From Burkholderiales bacterium (GTDB taxonomy: Bacteria > Pseudomonadota > Gammaproteobacteria > Burkholderiales > SHXO01): a DNA stretch of 64,000 bases. The position numbers were made by a program, and so were the translations under genes. A model generated the notes under the pieces. The model saw only the letters and a list, made by a program, of their open reading frames with translations. It did not search any database and was not told the DNA's origin. The stretch covers positions 1 through 64,000 of the forward strand of contig JADZGB010000010.1 in NCBI GenBank assembly GCA_020854105.1, read 5' to 3'. This document shows positions 1-8,292 of the stretch, in pieces. Numbering within the stretch: the stretch's first letter is position 1; each line of letters starts with the position of its first letter.

Positions 1-127
1 CACCACCGAACTTCTTCGACAGCACCGACGTAATGGCAGCCGTTAGCGTCGTCTTACCATGGTCCACGTGACCAATCGTCCCTACGTTCACGTGCGGCTT
101 GGTCCGCTCGAATTTTCCCTTAGCCAT
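1..127 (-). CDS. tuf: Elongation factor Tu, N-terminal fragment
   Basis: The minus strand encodes the first 42 residues of EF-Tu, the GTPase that brings aminoacyl-tRNA to the ribosome. The fragment starts [20 protein letters not shown] and contains the P-loop GHVDHGKTT. The rest of the gene lies outside the window. It sits directly downstream of tRNA-Tyr, tRNA-Gly and tRNA-Thr on the same strand, which is the arrangement of the proteobacterial tufB operon, so this is most likely the tufB copy. Identity as tuf is certain; the choice between tufA and tufB rests on context. Confidence 0.95.
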   Translation of the reverse strand, partial: MAKGKFERTKPHVNVGTIGHVDHGKTTLTAAITSVLSKKFGG

Positions 128-191
128 TACGGAATCCTCTGTCGTTCTGTCTGTTGGCCGTCGATCGGCACGATCCTGAGCATTAAGTCAA

Positions 192-266
<75 letters not shown>

Positions 267-320
267 CTCGCTGCGACAACACTGCGGACGGTCGCCCGGC
301 CGCCTTGGAACTCGAGTCTC

Positions 321-394
321 TGGAGCGGGTGAAGGGAATCGAACCCTCGTCGTAAGCTTGGAAGGCTTCTGCTCTACCATTGAGCTACACCCGC
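321..394 (-). tRNA. tRNA-Gly (TCC anticodon)
   Basis: The minus strand forms a full cloverleaf with acceptor GCGGGTG paired to CACCCGC, a D-arm GCTCAATGGTAGAGC, anticodon loop CTTCCAA and T-loop GTTCGATTC. The anticodon TCC reads Gly GGA/GGG. CCA is encoded. It is the middle tRNA of the Tyr-Gly-Thr-tuf transcription unit. Confidence 0.97.
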
Positions 395-550
395 CTCTTT
401 TCACCTGGACCGCTTCCGACCAGGCAAATCCGCCCAGGAAACGGACCGATCCGCCGACAGGCTCCAACGCCCTGCTTGTCCCGTACCAATCGCAGCGCCT
501 GCCCCGCAAGGCCGCGCTGCCAGTCACCGGACACGACCCGGCCGGCGTAC

Positions 551-635
<85 letters not shown>

Positions 636-649
636 GAACGAAACCCGAG

Positions 650-678
650 ATTTTGGCGATTCAGAGCCCTACTGTCAA
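650..678 (-). promoter_or_regulatory. Sigma-70 promoter of the tRNA-tuf operon
   Basis: On the minus strand a perfect -35 box TTGACA (673-678) is followed after 17 bases by CAAAAT (650-655) as the -10 box. The bases just after the -10 are CTCGGG, a GC-rich discriminator of the kind found at stringently controlled stable-RNA promoters. It lies between the stop codon of tas and the 5' end of tRNA-Tyr. Assignment is by pattern only. Confidence 0.85.
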
Positions 679-696
679 TTGTGATTCGGGCCAGCG

Positions 697-1737
697 TCAC
701 AGCGCCGGGTGCGGGTAGCGCACGTGAATGTCCTCTATGCCCTCGAGAACAGCCTCGTCCAGCGTCACCTGTGCGCTGACGATGTTCTCGCGCAGTTGCG
801 CCATGCAGGTCGCGCCGACGATCGTGCTCGCGGTGAACCAGCGCGAGCGCACGAAGGCCAGCGCCATCGTGGCAGGCGACAGGCCCGCCTTGCGGGCCAG
901 CGCCGCGTACTCGGCCGTCGCCTCCGGGACATTGGTCCGGGCGTAGCGCTGGCCGAATGCCGGGAACCGCGTCAGGCGCGCACCGGCGGGCAGGGCTGCG
1001 TTCAGGTATTTCCCGCTCAGATGGCCAAAGGCGAGCGGACTGTAGGCCAGCAGCGGCACGTCCAGGTGACGGTGGACCTCCGACAGGCCGGCTTCGAAGG
1101 TCCGGTTCAGCAGGTTATAGGCGTTCTGGATGGAAACCACCTTCGGCAGGGCATGCTCGCGAGCGAGGCGGACGAATTCCATGACGCCCCAGGGGGTTTC
1201 GTTGGACAACCCGATGTAGCGGATCCTGCCCGCGCGCACCTGCTCACCCAGAGCCTCGAGTTGTTCCTGGATGGGGACGGTGGGCCGCTCATGGCTGGGG
1301 TCGTAGAACGACTTCCCGAACGACGGCACGTACCGGTCGGGCCAGTGAATCTGGTACAGATCGACGTAATCGGTCTGCAGCCGCCCGAGGCTGCCTTCCA
1401 GGGCCTCGCGCACGCTGCGCCGGTCAACGGCCACCGGCCCGCCCCTGACCCACGCGAAGCCACGTCCGGGCGCGGTGAGCTTGGTCGCCACGATCAGCTT
1501 CGAGCGTTGCTGACGCCTGAGCCAGGTTCCGAGGACGCTCTCGGTGCGCCCCTGTGTCTCTGCGCGGGGCGGCACCGGATACATCTCTGCCGCATCGATG
1601 AAGTTGACACCGCAGGAGATCGCGTAATCGAGTTGCTCGTGCGCTTGCTCCTCGGTGTTCTGCTCGCCCCAGGTCATGGTGCCGAGGCAGATCTCGGACA
1701 CCGACAACTCGCTCGTTCCCAATCGCCGATACTGCAT
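697..1737 (-). CDS. tas: Aldo/keto reductase, Tas family
   Basis: This is a 346-residue NADPH-dependent aldo/keto reductase. Its length and sequence match the Tas subgroup: MQYRRLGTSELSVSEICLGT at the N-terminus, DAAEMYPVPP with the catalytic Tyr, LIVATK, DLYQIHWPD, and IQNAYNLLNR. The start ATG at 1737 is chosen because the fold begins exactly there; the reading frame stays open far upstream but that extension has no recognisable sequence. In E. coli Tas suppresses starvation-associated phenotypes, and the physiological substrate is not known. A RidA-family gene lies 41 bp upstream on the same strand and may be co-transcribed. Confidence 0.9.
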   Translation of the reverse strand: MQYRRLGTSELSVSEICLGTMTWGEQNTEEQAHEQLDYAISCGVNFIDAAEMYPVPPRAETQGRTESVLGTWLRRQQRSKLIVATKLTAPGRGFAWVRGGPVAVDRRSVREALEGSLGRLQTDYVDLYQIHWPDRYVPSFGKSFYDPSHERPTVPIQEQLEALGEQVRAGRIRYIGLSNETPWGVMEFVRLAREHALPKVVSIQNAYNLLNRTFEAGLSEVHRHLDVPLLAYSPLAFGHLSGKYLNAALPAGARLTRFPAFGQRYARTNVPEATAEYAALARKAGLSPATMALAFVRSRWFTASTIVGATCMAQLRENIVSAQVTLDEAVLEGIEDIHVRYPHPAL

Positions 1738-1778
1738 TCCCGTGCTCCCGTCCGCGCGCGCCTGGTCGAGCGCACATG

Positions 1779-2240
1779 TCAACGACCTATCGATATCACC
1801 ATCTCGACCTCCACCGGGACTCCGCGCGGGAGCTCGGCGACGCCCACCGCGCTGCGCGCATGGCGGCCGTTCTCTCCGAGCGCCTGCACCAGCAGTTCCG
1901 AGGCGGCATCCATCACGCCGGGCTGCTGCACGAAACCCGGCGCGGATGCCACGAAGCCGGTCACCTTCACCATCCGGCGCACGCGCTCGAAGCCACCCAG
2001 CGCATCCTTCAGCTGGCTCAGGCCCTGCAGGACACATGCACGTGCCGCCTCCCGCGCCTGCTCCAGCGAGATCTCTGCCCCTACCTTTCCGGTGTAGAGA
2101 ATCCTGTTGCCGTCGCGGGGGATCTGGCCGCTCACCCATGCCAGCCCATCCTCCACCACCACTGCAACGTACTGGAATGCCGGAGCCACCGGCTCGGGCA
2201 GGCGCAGGCCCAGCTTTCGAAGGTTGTCCTCGATATCCAT
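1779..2240 (-). CDS. RidA/YjgF-family protein
   Basis: The 153-residue product belongs to the RidA (YjgF/YER057c/UK114) superfamily, in the subgroup with an N-terminal extension (DNLRKLGLRLPEP). It contains the family signatures WVSGQIPRDG, QAREAARACVLQGLSQL and PVEVEMVISI. RidA proper hydrolyses reactive 2-aminoacrylate-type enamines made by PLP enzymes; for this divergent subgroup the activity is unproved. A GGAGA ribosome binding site lies 8 bases before the ATG. It precedes tas on the same strand. Confidence 0.85.
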   Translation of the reverse strand: MDIEDNLRKLGLRLPEPVAPAFQYVAVVVEDGLAWVSGQIPRDGNRILYTGKVGAEISLEQAREAARACVLQGLSQLKDALGGFERVRRMVKVTGFVASAPGFVQQPGVMDAASELLVQALGENGRHARSAVGVAELPRGVPVEVEMVISIGR

Positions 2241-2421
2241 CGATCAGTCTCCGCTTGGTCGGGGGCCGTTTCCCCGGTGGCTTGAAAGTTGCTGAATCAG
2301 GATTGAGGCGTGCCGATGGCAGATCTTGAAACCGGCCTCGTGGCCGGCACCTGTCCGATCGTATGCACGCCGGAGCGCCTGCCATTCTGGCACGGGGCGG
2401 CCTGCAGGGAGTGTGCGCGCC

Positions 2422-2655
2422 ATGAACATCGTCTACAACAGCCAGCACTACCACCTGGTCGAATATCCGGGCCAGAACGGCTACGAACTGATCGACAAGA
2501 CCCTGGGTGTCACCGGGTACCTGGAAGGCGAGGTTGCGGACGCCTTCCGGCTCTCGCTGGAGCGATTGATCTCGGAAGACCCGACCATCGACATCGTCGA
2601 CGAGTTCCTCGGCCGGTTCGAGTCGCTGCTCACCCAACCGGTCCGCTTCCATTGA
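2422..2655 (+). CDS. DUF3567 family protein
   Basis: This small protein (77 residues) begins MNIVYNSQHYHLVEYPGQNG and continues with YELIDKTLGV and a C-terminal acidic helix DIVDEFLGRFESLL. It matches the DUF3567 family, which is essentially confined to Betaproteobacteria and has no assigned function. The start at 2422 is chosen over an upstream in-frame ATG because the family begins with MNI(V/I)YNS and an AGGGAG motif lies about 10 bases upstream. It is one of the best lineage markers in the window. Confidence 0.88.
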   Translation: MNIVYNSQHYHLVEYPGQNGYELIDKTLGVTGYLEGEVADAFRLSLERLISEDPTIDIVDEFLGRFESLLTQPVRFH

Positions 2656-2657
2656 TG

Positions 2658-2679
2658 TCGGGCGGGCGCGGCCGCCCGA
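2658..2679. terminator. GC-rich hairpin between convergent genes
   Basis: TCGGGCGG and CCGCCCGA form a perfect 8-bp stem around a 6-base loop, just after the DUF3567 stop codon and before the stop codon of lldP on the other strand. No T-run follows on either side, so it may be a weak or factor-dependent terminator serving both convergent genes. Confidence 0.4.
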
Positions 2680-2694
2680 CGCGCCGCTACATGC

Positions 2695-4374
2695 TCAGCG
2701 CATCACCATGGTGGTGAACGGCCAGACGTACGCCTGCAGCATGACGAGTCCACCTACCAGGCAGGCCAGCACGATGCTGTGCCAGAATACGTAGCGCAGG
2801 ATCTCGCCTTCCTTGCCCTGGTAATTGGTGGCCACGGACGCCACCACGATGCTCTGCGCGTCGATCATCTTGCCCATGACCCCGCCTGAACTGTTTGCCG
2901 CCGCCATCAGGGTGGGATCGATGCCCAGCTTGTTCGCGGTGATCACCTGCTGGCTGCCGAACAGCGCGTTCGATCCTGCATCCGTTCCGGTCAGCGCCAC
3001 GCCTACCCATCCGATCAGCGTGCCGAAGAACGGATACAGCCATCCGGTGTTGGCGAAGGCAAGACCCATCGTGGCATCCATGCCCGAGTAGCGCGTGGTG
3101 TAGGCCAGGGCGATCATGCCGATGATCGTGATGAGCGAGAAACGCATCAAGGAGAAGGTCTCGAACCAGGCCCGGAGCAGCTCCCGGGGCCGGTAGCCCA
3201 TGAGGAAGCCGCTGATCAGCGCGGCCAGGAAGATGCCCGTTCCCGTGGCAGTCAACGCGCCCCATTTCCAGATGGCCGACTCGGTGTGCGGCTCGGCCAC
3301 GGCCGGCGCCACGCGCTGCACCACCTGATGCAGCCCCGGCATCGCCCATTCCCAGTACGTGAGCCCCTTGACGTTGAGCAGCGCCTTGATCTGCGGCAGA
3401 CCCCACACGAACAGGATCAGCGTCAGGATGATCCAGGGCATCCAGGCCTTGCGCACCAGTTCGCGGGAATGGCCGTGCGAGGGGCCGGAGGTAGCCACGG
3501 ACGCGAACGGCACGGTCGTGCGTCCGCGCGCGTCCACCATCAGCTCGCGCGGCTTCCATTTGCTGAGGAACAGCGCGAGGACCACCATCGAGATCATGGC
3601 GGATGCCATGTCCACGAGCCACGGCCCGTGGTAATTGGAGATCAGGTACTGCGGTATGGCGAAGCTCAGCCCGGCCACCAGCACTGCCGGCCAAACCTGC
3701 AGCATGCCGCGAAAACCGCAGAACGTGATCACCAGCCAGAACGGGACGATGACCGAGAAGAAGGGCAGTTGCCGGCCGACCATTGCCGACAGGGTAAGCA
3801 GGTAATCAGGATTCTCCGGCTGCGTGACCGAGTGCAGGACGATGATCGGGGTGCCGAGCCCACCGTAGGCCACTGGAGCGGTATTCGCGATCAGGGACAA
3901 GCCCGATGCCGCCAGCGGCGTGAAGCCGAGACCGATCAGAATCGCGCCGGTAACCGCCACCGGGGTGCCCCCGCCGGCAGCACCCTCGAAGAAGGCGCCG
4001 AAGCAGAATGCGATGAGCAGGAGCTGCAGGCGCCTGTCGCCGGTGATTCCGCCGATGCTGTCCTGCAAGACGGTGAACAGGCCTTTCTTGACCGTCAGCC
4101 GGTACAGGAACATCAGATTGAGAATGATCCAGCAGATCGTGGTCGCGGCGAACAGCACGCCGAATCCGGCAGCACTCGCCGCCATCGAGCCCGGCATGCC
4201 GACCACGAACATGGCCAGCAGCAGCGCCGCCGCGAGACCCAGAAGCGCGGCGACGTGGGCCCGCATGTGAAAGATGCCCAGACCGCCCAGCAGTATCAAA
4301 ACAGGAATCGCGCAGACCAGCGTCGACAGGATCGTATTGCCGAACGGGTCGTAATTCTGCGACCAGACTTCCAC
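2695..4374 (-). CDS. lldP: L-lactate permease
   Basis: This 559-residue integral membrane protein of the LctP/LldP family takes up lactate (and often glycolate) with protons. It has about a dozen hydrophobic segments and the family signatures FEGAAGGGTPVAVTGAIL and ANTAPVAYGGLGTPI near residues 130-180, plus SGMDATMGLAFANTGWLYPF and GSQQVITANKLGIDP towards the C-terminus. The start codon is GTG with a strong GGGAGGAG site just upstream. Two LarA-type racemase homologues follow on the opposite strand, which supports hydroxy-acid transport. Length is normal for the family. Confidence 0.95.
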   Translation of the reverse strand: MEVWSQNYDPFGNTILSTLVCAIPVLILLGGLGIFHMRAHVAALLGLAAALLLAMFVVGMPGSMAASAAGFGVLFAATTICWIILNLMFLYRLTVKKGLFTVLQDSIGGITGDRRLQLLLIAFCFGAFFEGAAGGGTPVAVTGAILIGLGFTPLAASGLSLIANTAPVAYGGLGTPIIVLHSVTQPENPDYLLTLSAMVGRQLPFFSVIVPFWLVITFCGFRGMLQVWPAVLVAGLSFAIPQYLISNYHGPWLVDMASAMISMVVLALFLSKWKPRELMVDARGRTTVPFASVATSGPSHGHSRELVRKAWMPWIILTLILFVWGLPQIKALLNVKGLTYWEWAMPGLHQVVQRVAPAVAEPHTESAIWKWGALTATGTGIFLAALISGFLMGYRPRELLRAWFETFSLMRFSLITIIGMIALAYTTRYSGMDATMGLAFANTGWLYPFFGTLIGWVGVALTGTDAGSNALFGSQQVITANKLGIDPTLMAAANSSGGVMGKMIDAQSIVVASVATNYQGKEGEILRYVFWHSIVLACLVGGLVMLQAYVWPFTTMVMR

Positions 4375-4596
4375 GGCTCCTCCCTCAGGGTAGGTTTTCT
4401 TATGATGTAAACGCGCATGGCGGACGCGGTCAGGGTGCCGGTCCGTCTAGCAGCGGCGGGAGTATAGCCGGATTGGAGCCACTCACCGCGGCGTTCCCGA
4501 GAATGTTTCTCGCGACCCCTGCGGCAGGCGGATTAGCGCGTGTTATCAGGCGGTTGTGGTATCGGGGGCGAGCCGGACGGATCGCCCCTGCGGGTC

Positions 4597-4923
4597 TTAT
4601 TTGCAGCTTTCCGGAAGGGTGGCGCAGGAATCGAGCTGGCCGATCGGGCGCTTGAAGGTGTAACGAGCCGGCGTCACGACCAGGGCCTCCTTCGCCCGGT
4701 CCACGCTGTTGCTGGGCAGGGTAAAGGGCAGCGACACCACGAATGCGGCGGCCCCTACGATGGTGGTGAGCAGGCCGATCGGACGGGCGATGACGGCATC
4801 CACCAGCACTTCGCCGGAAGTCGGCTCGCGGCGGACCTGTTCCTGATCCATTGCGAAAGCGTGGGGAACGCCCAGTACGACCACCAGGGCGGAGATGACG
4901 AAGGTCTTATGCCAGGCGAACAT
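4597..4923 (-). CDS. Small secreted or membrane protein, unknown function
   Basis: The 108-residue product has a signal peptide (MFAWHKTFVISALVVVLG, then HAFA) and one further hydrophobic segment, IGLLTTIVGAAAFVVSLPFT. A conserved-looking tail follows: ALVVTPARYTFKRPIGQLD. Similar small proteins occur widely in Beta- and Gammaproteobacteria and are often labelled multidrug transporter without evidence; I assign no function. The ATG at 4923 has an AGGAGCG ribosome binding site. It lies alone between lldP and larA; the 222 bp separating it from lldP hold no recognisable element. Confidence 0.75.
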   Translation of the reverse strand: MFAWHKTFVISALVVVLGVPHAFAMDQEQVRREPTSGEVLVDAVIARPIGLLTTIVGAAAFVVSLPFTLPSNSVDRAKEALVVTPARYTFKRPIGQLDSCATLPESCK

Positions 4924-5085
4924 GGACGCTCCTAGGTATGCCGGGCGAGGCCCGGATAGAAAGTTTTCCATACAATTACTTACGAAAGACATGCTTCGGC
5001 GCGTCCAGGCAAGCACAAGTCGTGCACGCACCGGGCCGAAGCCACATTCATCATCGGTCCAGCACCGAGCGAATTGAGGGTCCGC

Positions 5086-6372
5086 ATGCAAGTCGATGTC
5101 AGCTACGGCAAGGGCACATTCCCCATTCAGATCCGCGGCGAGTGGGACGTCAGCGTCATTCGCAAGCCACCCATGCCGATCGTGGCATCCTCGCCGGACG
5201 CGGTCGATCGGGCACTGGCCGAACCCCTGGGCGCGACGGCGCTGCGGGCCCGCGCCGCAAGCGCGGGATCGGCATGCATCCTGATCTGCGACATCACCCG
5301 TCCGGTCCCCAACGCACTGCTCCTCCCGCGCATCCTGCGCACGCTGCTCGATGCCGGGATGCGTGCGCAGGACATCACGGTCCTCGTGGCGACCGGACTG
5401 CACCGTCCGAACGAGGGAGCCGAACTGGCAGAGCTGGTGGGCGACCCATGGGTGCTGCAGACCGTGCGCGTGGAGAACCATTTCGCGCGCAACGACGCCG
5501 ACCATGTCCTTCTCGGCACCACCCACGCCGGCACGGTGGTTAGGCTCGACCGCCGCTTCGTGCAGGCCGACCTGAAGATCGTCACCGGACTGGTGGAACC
5601 GCACTTCATGGCCGGATACTCGGGCGGCCGCAAGGTCATCGCACCCGGAATCGCACATGCGGAGACGATCACGACGTTCCACAGCGCACGCTTCATGTCG
5701 CATGCCCGCGCGGACAACTGCGTGCTGGACGGCAATCCCCTACACCGGGAGCAGATGGAGATCGTCTCGATGCTGGGCGAGGTGCTGGCCGTCAACGTGG
5801 TGCTGGACGAGCATCGGCGGCTGTCCTTCGTCAACTACGGGGAAGTCGTCGCGAGCCACCTGCAGGCGGTGACCTTCGTCCAGGACTATGTCCGCGTTCC
5901 GGTGCCGCGGCGCTTCCGGACGGTCGTGACCAGCGCTGCCGGCTATCCGCTGGACAAGACCTACTACCAGACGGTGAAGGGCATGGTCGCACCGGTGGAC
6001 ATCCTGGAGCCGGGCGGCAACCTCATCGTGCTCTCCGAGTGTTCGGAGGGAATGGGTTCGGCCGAGTACGTCGATGCCCAGCGCCGGCTGATCGCGCAGG
6101 GGCCGGAGGGCTTCTACCGCGATATCGAGGCCAAGTCGCACGCCGACATCGACGAATGGCAGACGCAGATGCAGCTCAAGCCCATGCGCGCAGCGACCGT
6201 GCACCTGTATGCCGGCGGCCTGGCGCCGGCGGTACGCGCGCTGACCGGCGTGCGGGTGATCGATGACGTGCAGGCAACCCTCGAACGCTGCGTGCGGGAG
6301 TCGGCAGATGCGGCGCTCGCGATCATTCCCGAAGGCCCATACGTCGTGCCGGTGTATCGCCCAGCCGGCTGA
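5086..6372 (+). CDS. larA: Nickel-dependent lactate racemase family protein (LarA)
   Basis: The 428-residue product is a full-length member of the LarA family, whose enzymes interconvert 2-hydroxy-acid epimers using a nickel-pincer nucleotide cofactor. The key residues of the Lactobacillus enzyme (H108, H174, K184, H200) line up almost position for position: H106 in ATGLHR, H173 in VEPHFMAG, K183 in GGRKVIAPGI and H199 in TTFHS. DITRPVP (69-75) is the family N-domain motif. The ATG at 5086 is preferred to an upstream TTG because GAGGG lies 5 bases before it. Cofactor genes larB, larC and larE are not in the window. Lactate is the likeliest substrate because lldP is adjacent, but other hydroxy acids are possible. 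Confidence 0.85.
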   Translation: MQVDVSYGKGTFPIQIRGEWDVSVIRKPPMPIVASSPDAVDRALAEPLGATALRARAASAGSACILICDITRPVPNALLLPRILRTLLDAGMRAQDITVLVATGLHRPNEGAELAELVGDPWVLQTVRVENHFARNDADHVLLGTTHAGTVVRLDRRFVQADLKIVTGLVEPHFMAGYSGGRKVIAPGIAHAETITTFHSARFMSHARADNCVLDGNPLHREQMEIVSMLGEVLAVNVVLDEHRRLSFVNYGEVVASHLQAVTFVQDYVRVPVPRRFRTVVTSAAGYPLDKTYYQTVKGMVAPVDILEPGGNLIVLSECSEGMGSAEYVDAQRRLIAQGPEGFYRDIEAKSHADIDEWQTQMQLKPMRAATVHLYAGGLAPAVRALTGVRVIDDVQATLERCVRESADAALAIIPEGPYVVPVYRPAG

Positions 6373-6403
6373 ACGGCCGGTTGAACGGCGTCATTTATTC
6401 CAT

Positions 6404-6433
6404 TTGCATTTCATCTGTCGTGCGTGGCATACT
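6404..6433 (+). promoter_or_regulatory. Possible promoter for the second LarA gene
   Basis: A short AT-richer island in otherwise GC-rich DNA contains TTGCAT (6404-6409) and CATACT (6428-6433), spaced 18 bases. Both boxes are imperfect. It lies in the 191-bp gap upstream of the second LarA-type gene, the only evident place for its promoter. Confidence 0.35.
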
Positions 6434-6563
6434 CGCACGCATGATGGAGTCATGTACTGGCCGGCCAGTCACGCGCCATTCCCTGGCCCGTCGCGGCGGA
6501 GCGTGAGGCACGACTGCCTTTGGTAGACTGCGCCCATCGCCACCATCCCGAAAGGGTAGACAG

Positions 6564-7886
6564 ATGATCCCGGACCACATCGATGTCAACATCGCCGGCG
6601 GCCTCGACTTTCCGCTCCCGCGCATGGTCAACGTGCGCCAGAAATTCCAGGCGCAGCGCCTGCACGACATCCCCGGCGCCATCGCGCGCGAGTTCCTGCG
6701 CCCCGAAGTGCGCGGCCGCGTGAAGGCCGGCCAGGCGGTAGCAGTCGGTTGCGGCAGCCGGGGCATCGCCAACATCGCCGAGATTGCCAAGTCCGTGATC
6801 AAGGAACTGCGGGCGCTCGGAGCCCGGCCCTTCATCTTCCCGTGCATGGGGAGCCACGGTGCCGCCACCGCGGAAGGTCAACGCAAGGTCCTCGAGAGTT
6901 ACGGCATCACCGAGGCATCCACCGGCGTGCCGATCAAGGCGACCATGGACACGGTCGTGGTAGGCCATCTGGACGACGGCACCCCCGTATACATGGATCG
7001 GCACGCGGCCGAAGCCGATGCGGTGGTCGTCATCAACCGCATCAAGCCGCACACCGCGTTCCGCGGCGCCACGGAGAGCGGGCTCACCAAGATGCTCGCC
7101 ATCGGCATCGGCAAGATCATCGGCGCCTCGACCTACCATCAGCATGGGATGGACCGCTTCCCCGAACTGCTGCCCAAGGTGCGTGACATCAACATCAGCC
7201 AGCGCAACGTGCTGTTCGGGGTTGGCATCGTGGAGAACGCGTACGACGAAACCGCGCTGATCGAGATCGTTCCCGCAGAGCAACTGGCCACGCGCGAGCC
7301 GCGGCTGCAGGCAATGGCCAAGGAGCACATGCCGCAGATCTGCTTCGACGAGATCGATGTACTGGTCATCGACGAGATGGGCAAGAACATCAGCGGCGCC
7401 GGCTTCGACCCGAACATCACCGGGCGCAACCGCCGCGCGGTGAACTGGAACACAAAACCGCAGGTCAAGAAGATCGCCGTGCTCGGCCTCACCCGCGAGA
7501 CCATGGGCAACGCGACTGGAATCGGCTCGGCAGACGTCATCACCATGCGCCTGTTCCGGGAACTCGACGTCCCATCGACCTACGCGAACATCATCACGTC
7601 CTGCAATCTGGATGGTGCCGCCATTCCGATGATCATGAACACGGATCGTGAAGCGATCGCGCTGGCCATCAAGACGGTGGTCCGCGTGAAGCCGCAAGAC
7701 TGCCGCATCGTGCGCATACGCAACACGCTGCAGCTCGCCGAGATCCAGGTGTCCGAGTCGCTCCTGGGCGAGGTTCGTTCGCGCCCGGATCGATTCGAGA
7801 TCGTGTCGGAACCGGCGGCGTTGCCGTTCGATGCGAACGGACTCCTTCCGGCCCTGACACCCACTCCGCACGCTGCCGCGGCCTGA
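6564..7886 (+). CDS. LarA-like (DUF2088) hydroxy-acid epimerase homologue
   Basis: This 440-residue protein is a divergent LarA homologue (lactate racemase N-terminal domain, DUF2088). The residues expected to hold the nickel-pincer cofactor and act in catalysis can be matched: H98 in MGSHGA, H163 in KPHTAF, K176 in SGLTKMLAIGIGK, and H192 or H194 in TYHQHG. A second conserved stretch is DEMGKNISGAGFDPNITGR. Several LarA homologues act on substrates other than lactate, so its substrate is open. It follows larA on the same strand after a 191-bp gap, and AAAGGG lies upstream of its ATG. Confidence 0.8.
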   Translation: MIPDHIDVNIAGGLDFPLPRMVNVRQKFQAQRLHDIPGAIAREFLRPEVRGRVKAGQAVAVGCGSRGIANIAEIAKSVIKELRALGARPFIFPCMGSHGAATAEGQRKVLESYGITEASTGVPIKATMDTVVVGHLDDGTPVYMDRHAAEADAVVVINRIKPHTAFRGATESGLTKMLAIGIGKIIGASTYHQHGMDRFPELLPKVRDINISQRNVLFGVGIVENAYDETALIEIVPAEQLATREPRLQAMAKEHMPQICFDEIDVLVIDEMGKNISGAGFDPNITGRNRRAVNWNTKPQVKKIAVLGLTRETMGNATGIGSADVITMRLFRELDVPSTYANIITSCNLDGAAIPMIMNTDREAIALAIKTVVRVKPQDCRIVRIRNTLQLAEIQVSESLLGEVRSRPDRFEIVSEPAALPFDANGLLPALTPTPHAAAA

Positions 7887-7973
7887 TCCCGTCGTGACTG
7901 GCTTCTTCCAGGCACTGGCGGTCGGGTCGCAGCAGCGGCGGCTCGACGTCGTGCCAACTTACGGGAGGAAGTC

Positions 7974-8177
7974 ATGTTTCATCGCATCGCGGTCGCGTTC
8001 GCCCTGGTCGCCCTGTCGTATCCGGCTCTTGCAGAGGAGCCCGCGGAAGCGGCCAAGGAGAAGCCGATGACCGCTCAGCAGCAGAAGATGAAGGAGTGCA
8101 ACGCGGAGGCGAAGTCCAAGAGCCTCAAGGGTGACGAGCGCAAGAAGTTCATGAGCAGCTGCCTGTCCAAGTCCTGA
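7974..8177 (+). CDS. psiF: PsiF-family small periplasmic protein
   Basis: The 67-residue protein has a signal peptide (MFHRIAVAFALVALSYPALA) and a short mature part with one PsiF repeat, MKECNAEAKSKSLKGDERKKFMSSCLS, whose two Cys probably form a disulfide. PsiF is phosphate-starvation-induced in E. coli, and its function is unknown. A strong GGAGGAA site precedes the ATG, and a near-ideal hairpin follows the stop. No Pho box is visible upstream. Confidence 0.85.
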   Translation: MFHRIAVAFALVALSYPALAEEPAEAAKEKPMTAQQQKMKECNAEAKSKSLKGDERKKFMSSCLSKS

Positions 8178-8218
8178 ACGAAGCCGCTCGCATCAGTCGC
8201 TCGGCTGAGGCGCACGAG

Positions 8219-8250
8219 AGACAAGGGGGCGCATGTACGCCCCCTTGTCT
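8219..8250. terminator. Bidirectional terminator between psiF and degP
   Basis: A perfect 13-bp stem, AGACAAGGGGGCG with CGCCCCCTTGTCT, closes a 6-base loop CATGTA. It is followed by GTTT on the psiF side. It lies between the convergent stops of psiF and degP and could end both transcripts. Confidence 0.8.
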
Positions 8251-8292
8251 GTTTCCAGCATCCCGAGCGGGCGGGATGCCAGGTCTCGGATG

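Noticed and set aside
697..2652. A single 651-residue protein including the aldo/keto reductase
   Set aside because: The frame is open upstream by chance and crosses the RidA gene in another frame; only the part from 1737 downward resembles a protein family.
3286..4410. A 374-codon open frame on the + strand
   Set aside because: Antisense of lldP; the translation is almost all His, Arg, Gln, Glu and Asp, the expected complement of membrane-protein codons.
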